Notes: generated from the sequence alone by a model not told the origin. A DNA stretch of 64,000 nt from Solibacillus sp. FSL W7-1464 (GCF_038004425.1 NZ_JBBORC010000001.1:1279001-1343000), one strand, 5' to 3'; shown: positions 16,240 through 23,992, counted from the stretch's first letter. A program made the numbers and translations.

Positions 16240-16323
16240 TGCGGAGCGTTTGAGCCAGCAGTGCGGAACTTTAAGCCAGTGAATGCGGAGTTTTGAGCCA
16301 CCGATTGCGGACAATTGAGCCAC
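16240..16323. repeat. IS21 left end, four tandem TGCGGA...GAGCCA units
   Basis: Four units spaced 22 bp apart start at 16240, 16262, 16284 and 16306 (approximate). These are the expected transposase binding sites of IS21-family ends. Confidence 0.85.
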
Positions 16324-16332
16324 TTTTAAGAA

Positions 16333-16373
16333 AAGGAAAACAACTACTGAAATTGCAGCTAGTTGTTTTCCTT
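16333..16373. terminator. Hairpin terminator after istB
   Basis: AAGGAAAACAACTA (16333-16346) pairs perfectly with TAGTTGTTTTCCTT (16360-16373). It lies between the istB stop and the left end repeats and can act on either strand. Confidence 0.75.
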
Positions 16374-16390
16374 TTTAATTTGAAAATAAT

Positions 16391-17149
16391 CTATCGCTTA
16401 AGTGGTTTTAGACCATGGCGCTCGCGCATCGAGACTTCGCCATCAATTAAAATGTGGTAAGAATCATGTACAATACGGTCTAAGATAGCGTCTGCGATTT
16501 GGGCATGGCCAAGTTTCGCGTACCAGCCTTCCGGCGCAAATTGAGAACAGAAGATAGTTGAGGCCTTTTTTAAACGAGCCTCCACAATTTCGAAAACGTT
16601 TAAAACTTGTTCCTCTGATAGGTCTGTTAAAAGCCATTCGTCTATAATGAGTAAATCGATTTTTTTGTAATGCTGAATAAGTTTTCGGTAGCTGCCATCT
16701 GCTTCATATTTCGCTACAGCTAGTTCATCTAGTAGTTCCGGGAGGCGTATATATTTAACTTTGTGAAATTGACGGCAGGCATGAACACCGAATGCATTGG
16801 CTATATAGCTTTTTCCGTTGCCTGAAGCGCCCATTAAAATGATGTTGTGGTGATTTTGAATGTAGTTTCCTGTAGCTAATTCTAAGATGAGGTTTTTATC
16901 TAAACGGCGATCTGGATGGTATTCAATATCTTCAATGGCAGCCGACGGCTCATTGAACGTCGCTTGTTTGATTAAACGAGCGAGTTTATTCGATTTGCGG
17001 CGATCATATTCTGTATCTGTTAAGAGACTAAAAAGATCATTAAAATCCATATCACGATAGGCTGGATTTTGGTTGATTTCCTGATAGAGTTCCGCCATTG
17101 CGCTTAAACCCATTTCTGAAAGCTTACGTAGTGTTTCTTGTTTACTCAT
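16391..17149 (-). CDS. istB: IS21 helper ATPase IstB
   Basis: The 252-residue AAA+ ATPase related to DnaC/DnaA has Walker A GASGNGKSY (~residues 106-114) and Walker B LLIIDEW (~168). It assists the transposase in target choice and strand transfer. The ATG overlaps the istA stop by 4 bp, giving translational coupling, the normal IS21 layout. Length is typical for the family and no frameshift is seen. Confidence 0.95.
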   Translation of the reverse strand: MSKQETLRKLSEMGLSAMAELYQEINQNPAYRDMDFNDLFSLLTDTEYDRRKSNKLARLIKQATFNEPSAAIEDIEYHPDRRLDKNLILELATGNYIQNHHNIILMGASGNGKSYIANAFGVHACRQFHKVKYIRLPELLDELAVAKYEADGSYRKLIQHYKKIDLLIIDEWLLTDLSEEQVLNVFEIVEARLKKASTIFCSQFAPEGWYAKLGHAQIADAILDRIVHDSYHILIDGEVSMRERHGLKPLKR

Positions 17150-18687
17150 TTTTTCTCCCTCCCGAAATAAGCAGCACCACGTGTAAATCCGTGATTTTCA
17201 TTCGAAGTTTTTATGGATGGTACGCTCTTTGTTTTTGAAGCCTGTTTTGTTCTTTCTAATAGGCCTTTTAAAACTGTATTAGAGGGGCTTGATGAGATTT
17301 CAAGTAACGTCTTAATGGCTTGCTCAAGTTCTTCTGCCGTATATTTCTTCACCATGTTTTGTAATGTACTTAAAATTTGGAGTGCTTTTTTCTCTACATG
17401 ATTTTCTAAAATATACGCGACATATTTTTCCGTAAATGAACCGATGGTTGTTGCCCATTTAGTTACGTTTTCAGGATTATGTTCTACGTAAGAACGATGG
17501 TGATCTGGCATATGATCAATGTTTGTAGAATATTGTCCTATCTCACCTTTTAATCGTTTATGGGATGCAATTCGTGCTTCTTTAAAGTACACTTCAATTA
17601 GATCTGTTGTTAAACGAATATCGACCGATTCACGGGCGTATTCGTAAGGGACGGAATAATACATGCGTTCAACTTGGATGTGGTAGTTCAGTTGAACCTT
17701 GGCGGTTTTCCATTCCGTCATTTTGAAGCGTGTTTGAGGCAGTTGCTGGAGAGTGCTTTTCTCTTCTTCCTCAAATACGCTTTTTCGTGTTCCTGGACGT
17801 TTTTGAAAATCGGTTGTGTTGATTTCTTCTAATTTTTCAGCGATATACTGATTCAGCTCGTTAATGTGAAAACACTGTGCGTTGCGTAATGCAGCGATGA
17901 TTTGTCTTGAGGCATGTCCTACGCTACCTTCGGCACTTGGCTTATCTTTTGGCTTTTGCACACGACTTGGCACGATAACTGTACGATAGTGATCAGCCAG
18001 TTCACGGTATGCCTCATTTAAAACAGATTCTTCGCGTTTCGCTTTAATGACACCGGTTTTTAAATTATCAGGTACAAGGGTTTCCGTAACACCACCAAAA
18101 TAATCGAAGGCATGGATGTGTGCTGTTAACCAACTCGTCGATTTCATGTCTAAAAAAGCTTCTACATACATCATTTGGCTGTACGGCAAAGCAGCGACGA
18201 ATACATACGCAGGCATTTCTTCACCTGTTGCACGGTCTCGAATAGAGAGTGTTGCACCAGCCCAATCGACTTCCATAATTTCACCTGGCTTGCGTCTTAG
18301 CGGCATCGTTAGTTTAAATTTTCGCGCATAATGACCATATTTTTCAGCGAATGTCCGATAGGCATAGGGGATTTTCTCTGCTTCCTTTGCAGCTAGCGCG
18401 TACTCGTGATGTAAAAGTTTGAGCGTCACATGCTTTTTCTGTAATTCTTTATGCACCTTCTCCCAATCCACAGGATAATAGCCTTTTTCAATTGGCTGTT
18501 TCTCGGGGTAAAGATATTCCTCTAGCCAAGCGTTTGTCATCGTGTCGTTTAACAAAGTAATCCTGAGATTTCTCGCACGTTGGATTACGTCAGATATGGT
18601 ATTGCGAGAGTGTCCGGTGCTAGCGCTAATCGTTCTTTGGCTAATGCCATCAAAGGAAAGAGCTAGTATTTTACGGTAATCAATCAT
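17146..18687 (-). CDS. istA: IS21 transposase IstA
   Basis: The 513-residue DDE transposase has an N-terminal helix-turn-helix (ISQRTISASTGHSRNTISDV, ~residues 15-34). An rve integrase core follows, with the first Asp in MEVDWAG (~138), the second in VPDNLKTG (~210) and a Glu in KPSAEGSV (~253). A C-terminal beta-barrel-like part completes it. ACAGGAGG precedes the ATG. It binds the 22-bp repeats at the element ends. No internal stops, so probably functional. Confidence 0.95.
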   Translation of the reverse strand: MIDYRKILALSFDGISQRTISASTGHSRNTISDVIQRARNLRITLLNDTMTNAWLEEYLYPEKQPIEKGYYPVDWEKVHKELQKKHVTLKLLHHEYALAAKEAEKIPYAYRTFAEKYGHYARKFKLTMPLRRKPGEIMEVDWAGATLSIRDRATGEEMPAYVFVAALPYSQMMYVEAFLDMKSTSWLTAHIHAFDYFGGVTETLVPDNLKTGVIKAKREESVLNEAYRELADHYRTVIVPSRVQKPKDKPSAEGSVGHASRQIIAALRNAQCFHINELNQYIAEKLEEINTTDFQKRPGTRKSVFEEEEKSTLQQLPQTRFKMTEWKTAKVQLNYHIQVERMYYSVPYEYARESVDIRLTTDLIEVYFKEARIASHKRLKGEIGQYSTNIDHMPDHHRSYVEHNPENVTKWATTIGSFTEKYVAYILENHVEKKALQILSTLQNMVKKYTAEELEQAIKTLLEISSSPSNTVLKGLLERTKQASKTKSVPSIKTSNENHGFTRGAAYFGREKK

Positions 18688-18767
18688 AAAAAATCCTCCT
18701 GTTCTGAAGTGTCATGCTGGGTGGCATGCTCCTTCATTATACAGGAGGTTTAAGGGAATATATGTAA

Positions 18768-18830
18768 GTGGCTCAAAGTTTCCGCACTCGGTGGCTCAAT
18801 TGTCCGCATTGAGTGGCTTAATGTTCCGCA
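18768..18830. repeat. IS21 right end, three tandem units
   Basis: Read on the minus strand, three units of TGCGGA...(A/G)AGCCA at 22-bp spacing start from 18830. The left end has four, so the ends are asymmetric. Confidence 0.85.
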
Positions 18831-18833
18831 CTA

Positions 18834-18872
18834 GTGGTCTTTTTTGATCGCAATATTCATTTACACTTCCTT
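18834..18872 (-). pseudogene. Presumed original 5' end of the DUF3231 gene
   Basis: On the minus strand AAAGGAAG (around 18865-18874) is followed at good spacing by ATG (18858-18860). Eight more codons (NIAIKKDH) run to a TAG at the IS edge. This looks like a start region cut off from its gene by the insertion. The link to the DUF3231 body is inference, because the two parts do not rejoin in frame in an obvious way. Confidence 0.45.
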
Positions 18873-19025
18873 TCAAAATTAGGTGAATTTCATACAACGG
18901 TAGTATGAGCAATAAATATGTTTTAATTCATACCTGAATGAAAAACTTGATACACTTCATCAGACTTCAGAAAGCGAAGCGAACAATTTAACAATAAAAG
19001 TGAAAGTTCTTTTTTAACGGCAAAA

Positions 19026-19069
19026 AAATAAGACGCCTGCTACTTATCTGAATAGCAAATGTCTTATTT
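19026..19069 (-). terminator. Terminator after the carD-like gene
   Basis: AAATAAGAC (19026-19034) pairs with GTCTTATTT (19061-19069), with a further GCTA/TAGC pairing inside. On the minus strand it is followed by a T-run. Confidence 0.7.
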
Positions 19070-19172
19070 GTTGAATTTTATGTATAAAGTGGTAAGTCAC
19101 TCAGTAACGAACAGTGTTGAAGTAAACGGGAGTTACTTCAACTCGTTAATGAAGAAATGCTTATTTTATAAA

Positions 19173-19676
19173 TCAGTTAGCAGGTCCTTGAACTCTTTTA
19201 TAAATTTCTTTTTCAATCACTTCTTTTGGCTTTTTAAGGGCAATTTCCAAGACATCAAAAATAATTGTTGAGAGTTGCTGTAAAATCTGCGAATCTTGTG
19301 AAGTTATTTTTTTCTCTTCTTTTTGTAATTCCAAATCTTTTCGTAGGAGTGTATTCATTAATTGGGCAGCTTCCAGATGATTATTCGCACTTAGGATTTC
19401 TGCGTGATTTCTTTGACGGTTTGTACTGCGGTCATTCCATTCGCTTGGTTCATTAGAGAAACAATCCATAATTTGAACAGCCTCTTCATAGCTTAATATT
19501 TTTTCAAGTTGTGAGTTTTTGCTCTCAACTGGATGATATAGCGTTACGCCCGGTCTGATTTTTGATTGCATAACATAGTAAAGCATAGGCTCTCCTGTGA
19601 AGTTCTGTTCTACAATACTATCAATCTGACAAATACCATGGGATTTATAAAACGTTAAGTCACCAATTTTATACAT
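19173..19676 (-). CDS. CarD family transcriptional regulator (YdeB-like)
   Basis: The 167-residue product begins MYKIGDLTFYKSHGICQID, typical of the CarD/CdnL RNA-polymerase-interacting domain (residues ~1-65). A helical, charged C-terminal domain of ~100 residues follows. CarD proteins bind the RNAP beta lobe and stabilise open complexes. The start was set at the ATG at 19676 because CCGGAGG lies upstream; an in-frame ATG at 19727 has no such site. It is divergent from a MarR-type gene across a shared palindrome. Confidence 0.85.
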   Translation of the reverse strand: MYKIGDLTFYKSHGICQIDSIVEQNFTGEPMLYYVMQSKIRPGVTLYHPVESKNSQLEKILSYEEAVQIMDCFSNEPSEWNDRSTNRQRNHAEILSANNHLEAAQLMNTLLRKDLELQKEEKKITSQDSQILQQLSTIIFDVLEIALKKPKEVIEKEIYKRVQGPAN

Positions 19677-19707
19677 ATATACGCCTCCGGAAAAAGTTAT
19701 ACATTTA

Positions 19708-19736
19708 ATAATAAAGTAATTTACCATTTAAGTCAA
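19708..19736 (-). promoter_or_regulatory. Sigma-A promoter of the carD-like gene
   Basis: On the minus strand TTGACT (19731-19736) and TATTAT (19708-19713) are separated by exactly 17 bp. The -35 lies inside the palindrome at 19726-19752. Confidence 0.75.
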
Positions 19737-19752
19737 CTAGGTTGACTTAAAT
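19726..19752. promoter_or_regulatory. Perfect 12-bp inverted repeat, candidate operator
   Basis: ATTTAAGTCAAC, a 3-bp spacer and GTTGACTTAAAT form a perfect dyad between the divergent carD-like and marR-like genes. It covers the carD -35 element. A MarR-type dimer is a natural ligand, probably the neighbouring regulator; this is inference. Confidence 0.6.
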
Positions 19753-19851
19753 ACACTGATAGTATCATGAACTTGAATTAATAGAGTAGCTTTAGTATGA
19801 TGCTTGAGAATTATTTAAGAATGTTGTTAATAGAAAGAAGGGGGGAAGATA

Positions 19852-20265
19852 ATGATTGACTTTATAGAATTATTGTATCGCCAGCATAAACAGTTACGCC
19901 AAAAGGCAGAAATTATGTGGAATGAAAATAATGACCTTCATATTACGAGTTCGGAATGGTTCGTCCTGAAAAACATCTATGAGGGCTATGTAACGGTACC
20001 GGAATTAGTGAAACAGTTGGACATTTCAAAACAAGGGGTTCATAAATTTGTGACTTCTTTACAAGAAAAAGAATTAATTACGACAGAATTAATAAAAGGC
20101 TCGAAAGTTCAAAAAATGGCTCATTTGACCGAAAGAGGTATCGTTATCTTTAATGAAAGCAAAAAGATGGAGCTTGAAATAGAAAAGATGGTAAGGAACA
20201 CAATCGGGGATAAGGAATATGAGCTGCTGTTGGCAATGCTCAAAAAGCCGCTCCTGAAAATTTAA
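19852..20265 (+). CDS. MarR/winged-helix transcriptional regulator
   Basis: The 137-residue product has a winged helix across residues ~30-100: TSSEWFVLKNIYEG, then the recognition helix region VKQLDISKQGVHKFVTSLQEK. Dimerising helices lie at both ends, the MarR pattern. GAAGGGGGGAAG precedes the ATG. The effector is unknown. The divergent carD-like gene and the palindrome between them suggest auto-control and control of carD. No transporter or enzyme gene is directly linked downstream. Confidence 0.75.
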   Translation: MIDFIELLYRQHKQLRQKAEIMWNENNDLHITSSEWFVLKNIYEGYVTVPELVKQLDISKQGVHKFVTSLQEKELITTELIKGSKVQKMAHLTERGIVIFNESKKMELEIEKMVRNTIGDKEYELLLAMLKKPLLKI

Positions 20266-20294
20266 ATCCGATAATTTATAAATGAAGGCATCTG

Positions 20295-20330
20295 AAAAAC
20301 CGCACGAAAATACAGCTCCTTCATGCGGTT
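20295..20330 (-). terminator. Terminator after the nitroreductase gene
   Basis: AACCGCA (20298-20304) pairs with TGCGGTT (20324-20330). On the minus strand the stem is followed by TTTTC. A competing GAAGG/CCTTC pairing overlaps it. Confidence 0.6.
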
Positions 20331-20348
20331 ACTTCATTATATTTTATC

Positions 20349-20912
20349 TTATTTAAACGAACCTTCAAATACAATCTCGTTTAATGGGCGTCGACCTGAT
20401 GGTGTTTCACGTGCCTGTAATTCAGGAGAAAGCATCTCTTTGTCTCCTTTGTAACCAACAGCGATTGCTAAATGCACATCAAACGTATCCGGAATGTTAA
20501 ACGCCTCTTTTGCCACATCTTTATGAATACCGCTCATTGGATGTGTGATTAAACCTTCCTTAGCTGCCTGAAGCGACAAGAAGCCCCATGCCGTCCCTGC
20601 ATCAAACTCATGTGAGCCCTTTGTATTGTCAGAAACGACTAATACTAAAACAGGTGCACGTTTTGCCCATACTATGTTACCTTCCACTAATACGGGATGG
20701 AACTTTGCTAAATCCTCTTCTGTTTTCGCTACGATAAAACGCCAAGGTTGGTTGTTGCCTGCCGAAGGTGCCCAGCGCGCTGCTTCAAATAGACGGTTTA
20801 AAACCTCATCGGCAACAGGTGTGTCTGCATAGGCACGTGGTGACCAACGATTTAAAAATACTTCAGAAATGTCGTGCTCCGCTGTTCGAAACTCTTTTGC
20901 TTGTAATACCAT
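20349..20912 (-). CDS. Nitroreductase family protein
   Basis: The 187-residue product is an FMN-dependent NAD(P)H oxidoreductase of the nitroreductase fold. RWSPRAYADTPV (~residues 23-34) and AARWAPSAGNNQPWRF (~48-63) form the FMN-binding N-terminal region. GTAWGFLSLQAAKEGL (~107-122) is the helix at the dimer interface. The physiological substrate is not defined. AGGAGGAATT precedes the ATG. It is a single-gene unit. Confidence 0.9.
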   Translation of the reverse strand: MVLQAKEFRTAEHDISEVFLNRWSPRAYADTPVADEVLNRLFEAARWAPSAGNNQPWRFIVAKTEEDLAKFHPVLVEGNIVWAKRAPVLVLVVSDNTKGSHEFDAGTAWGFLSLQAAKEGLITHPMSGIHKDVAKEAFNIPDTFDVHLAIAVGYKGDKEMLSPELQARETPSGRRPLNEIVFEGSFK

Positions 20913-21093
20913 GAAAAATTCCTCCTAGTTCTATGTAATACATCTCCTATATTAACCAACGCTAAAATATAATTGCAAACAAAATGCTTACAAAAAGTAA
21001 GTAAATAATTTTTAGTTAGCGAATGTGGTTATTTAGCAAAAATATGCGTCTACCCATAAATAATTGATAAGGCAGAGAAAGTTGAATTTATAG

Positions 21094-21122
21094 TAGACAA
21101 ATCCGATTTTTTGCTATATACT
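21094..21122 (+). promoter_or_regulatory. Sigma-A promoter of the cold-shock gene
   Basis: TAGACA (21094-21099) and TATACT (21117-21122) are separated by 17 bp. The transcript would start near 21129, giving a leader of about 140 nt. Confidence 0.75.
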
Positions 21123-21150
21123 AAGGTCAATGAGATAGTTACAAGACATT

Positions 21151-21220
21151 AAATTCACCTATTACAAAGAGTATTCGTGGTTTAGTTGGTACTTTTTGTA
21201 ATATGTGAATTTTTTTCTTT
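21151..21220 (+). promoter_or_regulatory. Long leader hairpin with T-run before csp
   Basis: The arms 21151-21173 and 21190-21212 can pair over 23 bp with two mismatches around a 16-nt loop, followed by TTTTCTTTTTG. It sits inside the transcribed leader, between the promoter and the ribosome binding site. It looks like an intrinsic terminator or a thermosensitive fold. Confidence 0.7.
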
Positions 21221-21268
21221 TTGAAGAATTGCGATCTTATTAAATTTAATTAATTGGAGGTCATTTAT

Positions 21269-21469
21269 ATGACACAAGGTACAGTAAAATGGTTTAACTC
21301 AGAAAAAGGTTTCGGTTTCATCGAAGTTGAAGGCGGTTCTGACGTATTCGCTCACTTCTCAGCTATTCAAGGTGACGGTTTCAAAACTCTTGAAGAAGGC
21401 CAAAAAGTTGAGTTTTCAGTAGAAGACGGTCAACGTGGACCACAAGCTACAAACATCGTAAAACTTTAA
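21269..21469 (+). CDS. Cold-shock protein (CspA family)
   Basis: The 66-residue OB-fold protein carries RNP1 KGFGFIEV and RNP2 DVFAHFSAI. It binds single-stranded RNA and DNA and acts as an RNA chaperone in the cold and in normal growth. The start ATG at 21269 has TTGGAGG upstream; an earlier in-frame codon at 21254 would cover that site. A long, structured leader precedes it, as usual for cold-shock genes. It is single-gene, with its own terminator. Whether it corresponds to CspB, CspC or CspD cannot be told. Confidence 0.95.
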   Translation: MTQGTVKWFNSEKGFGFIEVEGGSDVFAHFSAIQGDGFKTLEEGQKVEFSVEDGQRGPQATNIVKL

Positions 21470-21491
21470 TTTTAATGATGTAACGATATAA

Positions 21492-21522
21492 GAGGGATCC
21501 TTTCATTAGGATCCCTTTTTTT
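21492..21522 (+). terminator. Terminator after csp
   Basis: GGGATCC (21494-21500) pairs with GGATCCC (21509-21515), followed by TTTTTTT. Confidence 0.85.
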
Positions 21523-21542
21523 CGAGTATTTTTAAACAAAAT

Positions 21543-21584
21543 AAAGCAGTTCAAATTTATGGGGAAGTAAATTTGAACTGCTTT
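21543..21584 (-). terminator. Terminator after the 60-residue gene
   Basis: A perfect 17-bp stem joins AAAGCAGTTCAAATTTA (21543-21559) with 21568-21584. It lies 25 bp beyond the stop of the minus-strand gene. Confidence 0.75.
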
Positions 21585-21608
21585 TAATTTTGCTTATATT
21601 TAAAAAGC

Positions 21609-21791
21609 TTATCCGACTAAGTTATGCTTAACTACTTCATAAGCTTGGCAAATATTCTTGTACGCATCTTTTTGCTCTGCAATCATTTCAACTGCAATTT
21701 CATATAAGTCAGAAGAGTCTGTTGTAACTAAATCGTTTAGTACTGCAGCTTCCATTTTTTCTACATATGATAAAATTTCCGTATTCATCAT
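21609..21791 (-). CDS. Small hypothetical protein
   Basis: The 60-residue, acidic and probably all-helical product (MMNTEILSYVEKMEAAVLND...) has no signal or membrane helix. CGGAG lies upstream of the two adjacent ATG codons. A strong terminator follows and the gene is isolated, which supports its reality. No family was recognised. Confidence 0.6.
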   Translation of the reverse strand: MMNTEILSYVEKMEAAVLNDLVTTDSSDLYEIAVEMIAEQKDAYKNICQAYEVVKHNLVG

Positions 21792-21967
21792 GTCATCTCC
21801 GAATCTGTTTTGTTGTTACCCTTAATATACAGTAAACAGACGTCTGACTTCAAAAGGAATGAGTATGAATACGGGAAAAAATTTTAAAGTTTGACGATAA
21901 AATGAACTTAACGGATTTTAGCTCTTTGAAAGCGTTTTTCTAATAATTGTCTAAATATTACATAAAG

Positions 21968-21999
21968 AACTGTTTCAAAAGCGTTCTTCTGAAACAGTT
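21968..21999 (-). terminator. Terminator after the GDPD gene
   Basis: AACTGTTTCA (21968-21977) pairs perfectly with TGAAACAGTT (21990-21999). It lies 12 bp past the stop on the minus strand. Confidence 0.7.
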
Positions 22000-22010
22000 T
22001 TATAGCATCT

Positions 22011-22709
22011 TTATAGGTTTACTACATCGGAAAACACAGCATCAATACCAAGTGATCCGATTTGCCGAGCTACTCTTGCATCATTTACTGTATATGTTCT
22101 GACGGTCATTCCGTTTTTAATCGCTTGCCGAACAATGGAACGCATCCCGTAGTAATAGGGGATATGTATAGCATCCGAGCCAAGCGTCTTGACATACTCC
22201 TCTAAGTTTACAATAAGCGAAGCAAATAGCAGTGCGGTTTTCACATTTGGCATGATTTGCTGGAAACGCGCAATACTTTCATGATTGAAGGAAGAAATAA
22301 TGACCCGGTCTTCTAAATTAAAGTTATGAATTTCATTAGCAATGAGCGCTTCAATGCCGGGATACTCAAAAATATCCGACTTTATCTCGATATTGATGTG
22401 GAACGGGGTTGATTTAAAAATGGCTAATGTTTCCGCTAATGTAGGAATTGTCTGACCAGCAAACTCCGGTGCAAACCATGAGCCATAATCGAATGCCCGC
22501 AGCTCTTCCAGGGTCATATCCTTCACATAGCCTTTCCCTGTTGATGTACGGTCAATTGACTCATCATGAATAACGACTAACTGGTTGTCCTTTGTTAAAT
22601 GGACATCAAATTCAACGCCCCAAATATCCAACTTTGCAGCTTCCTGAAAAGCAATTATTGTATTTTCGGGGTAGTTGGCACTGTAGCCACGGTGAGCGAG
22701 AATCTTCAT
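22011..22709 (-). CDS. Glycerophosphodiester phosphodiesterase
   Basis: The 232-residue TIM-barrel enzyme splits glycerophosphodiesters to glycerol-3-phosphate and an alcohol. It shows AHRGYSANYPENT (residues ~4-16) with the catalytic His and metal-binding Glu, HDESIDRTSTGKG (~48-60) with the second His, and NIEIKS (~105). There is no signal peptide, so it acts in the cytoplasm (UgpQ-like). AGGAGGAG precedes the ATG. It lies 14 bp after the excalibur gene on the same strand and is probably co-transcribed. Confidence 0.92.
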   Translation of the reverse strand: MKILAHRGYSANYPENTIIAFQEAAKLDIWGVEFDVHLTKDNQLVVIHDESIDRTSTGKGYVKDMTLEELRAFDYGSWFAPEFAGQTIPTLAETLAIFKSTPFHINIEIKSDIFEYPGIEALIANEIHNFNLEDRVIISSFNHESIARFQQIMPNVKTALLFASLIVNLEEYVKTLGSDAIHIPYYYGMRSIVRQAIKNGMTVRTYTVNDARVARQIGSLGIDAVFSDVVNL

Positions 22710-22723
22710 TTAATTCACTCCTC

Positions 22724-22999
22724 CTATTTTTCGCAAGCAATCCCGTCCTTATCACGGTCACTTTTCTCATTTAATTTGTAAAGCTCCGCTGATACGAAAG
22801 GTTTATATTTTGTTTTGCCGCCTTTGTTCGTTGTTTTCGCATCTTTTGCAACGCCGCCTTTATATACCTTATTTAATTCAGTACAATTTTTATAAGCTAC
22901 TGCTTTTACTTTTGTGGCTGCCTCTGCTTCAATTGCAGAAAACGAGAAACCGCTAATTAAAACAGCGCCCATTAATAATCCTGAAATATACTTTTTCAT
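22724..22999 (-). CDS. Secreted excalibur calcium-binding protein
   Basis: The 91-residue product has a signal peptide (MKKYISGLLMGAVLISGFSF to about AEA). The mature part starts KAVAYKNCTELNKVYKGG and ends with the excalibur motif DRDKDGIACEK, an EF-hand-like DxDxDGxxCE loop with two Cys likely to form a disulphide. Such domains are often fused to surface nucleases; here it stands alone. AGAGGAG precedes the ATG. The function outside the cell is unknown. Confidence 0.9.
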   Translation of the reverse strand: MKKYISGLLMGAVLISGFSFSAIEAEAATKVKAVAYKNCTELNKVYKGGVAKDAKTTNKGGKTKYKPFVSAELYKLNEKSDRDKDGIACEK

Positions 23000-23047
23000 C
23001 GTAATGCTCCTCTATAAACAGTATTTTCCAGTATTTTACCATATAAA

Positions 23048-23083
23048 AAAGCGAATTCACAAGGGAGGCAGTGAATTCGCTTT
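23048..23083 (-). terminator. Terminator after fabI
   Basis: AAAGCGAATTCAC (23048-23060) pairs perfectly with GTGAATTCGCTTT (23071-23083). On the minus strand it is followed by TTTTTAT. Confidence 0.85.
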
Positions 23084-23086
23084 GGA

Positions 23087-23863
23087 CTAACCCATAATAT
23101 TATAACCGCTATCGATATAAATCGTTTCGCCTGTCACACCTCGGGATAGGTGGCTTAACATCACGATTGTCATGTCAGCTACTTCTTCCTGGTTTGTGTT
23201 GCGTTTTAACGGAGATGTTTCTTCGATTTTATGCAGAATCTGATTGAAGCTTGGAACTCCTTTTGCTGCCAATGTACGAATGGCACCGGCAGAAATGGCA
23301 TTTACACGAATATTATCTGCACCGACATCGGCTGCCAAATAGCGCATCGAAGCTTCCAGTGCAGCTTTGGCAACGCCCATTACATTGTAGCCGTCAAGAA
23401 CACGCTGTGCACCTAAATACGACATCGTTACGATAGAACCGCCTTCTGTCATATAAGGTTTTGCAGCTTTTGTTACAGCGATCAGCGAATAGGCACTTGT
23501 ATCTTGTGCAAAGGCATAGCCGTCACGTGTTGTTTCGACGAATCGGTTGTGCAGGTCTTCGGCGTGTGCGAAGGCAACAGAATGGATAATGCCATGAATT
23601 ACTTTAAACTGCTCACCGATTTGATTGAACGCTTTTTCAATGCTTTCGTCGCTGTTTACATCACATTCAATAACAGTTGCATTGTGTTCTTCATAATTTG
23701 TTAAAAGCTTTTCGATTTTTCCTTTTGAACGTTCTTTACGATATGTGAAGATTACATTTGCTCCGACATCAAATAGTCGTTTTGCGATGCCCCAAGCAAT
23801 ACTTCGCTCATTGGCAACACCCATTACGACAATATTTTTCCCTTTTAATTGCAATAAATCCAT
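23087..23863 (-). CDS. fabI: Enoyl-ACP reductase FabI
   Basis: This NAD(P)H-dependent short-chain dehydrogenase carries out the last step of each fatty-acid elongation round. The 258-residue protein shows the altered Gly motif GVANERSIAWGIA (~residues 15-27) and the FabI catalytic pattern SYLGAQRVLDGYNVMGVAKAA with Tyr-x6-Met-x-x-x-Lys spacing (~148-167). AGGGGTG precedes the ATG. A FapR-type palindrome lies 23-53 bp upstream, so malonyl-CoA-responsive control is likely. Single-gene unit with its own terminator. Confidence 0.95.
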   Translation of the reverse strand: MDLLQLKGKNIVVMGVANERSIAWGIAKRLFDVGANVIFTYRKERSKGKIEKLLTNYEEHNATVIECDVNSDESIEKAFNQIGEQFKVIHGIIHSVAFAHAEDLHNRFVETTRDGYAFAQDTSAYSLIAVTKAAKPYMTEGGSIVTMSYLGAQRVLDGYNVMGVAKAALEASMRYLAADVGADNIRVNAISAGAIRTLAAKGVPSFNQILHKIEETSPLKRNTNQEEVADMTIVMLSHLSRGVTGETIYIDSGYNIMG

Positions 23864-23885
23864 AACGACACCCCTAAAATGATTA

Positions 23886-23916
23886 GTTAATATTAGTACC
23901 TACTACTAATATTAAC
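23886..23916. promoter_or_regulatory. FapR-type operator upstream of fabI
   Basis: GTTAATATTAGTA, CCTAC and TACTAATATTAAC form a perfect 13-bp dyad. The core TTAGTACCTA...TACTAA matches the FapR operator of Bacillus lipid genes. Confidence 0.8.
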
Positions 23917-23963
23917 TATAACATCTCGATTATAGATGCGCAATGAGAAAAAAGAGCAAAATA

Positions 23964-23992
23964 AAAAACGACCCTTTAAAAGGAATCGTTTC
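23964..23992 (-). terminator. Terminator after the ferredoxin gene
   Basis: AAACGA and TCGTTT flank CCCTTTAAAAGGAA (itself partly paired). On the minus strand a T-rich stretch follows. Confidence 0.65.

Larger units (their letters stand above)
16240..18830. mobile_element. IS21-family insertion sequence (about 2.59 kb)
   Basis: The element has an istA-istB pair on the minus strand. Both ends carry tandem ~22-bp repeats of the form TGCGGANNNTTGAGCCA, starting with TG and ending with CA. Both genes are open and intact, so the copy may be active. No clear target duplication of the usual 4-8 bp is seen; at most the 3 bp ACT if the ends are placed two bases further out. It lies between the DUF3231 body and its presumed 5' end. 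Confidence 0.92.

Noticed and set aside
16225-16323. N-terminal extension of the DUF3231 protein
   Set aside because: These codons come from the IS21 end repeats.
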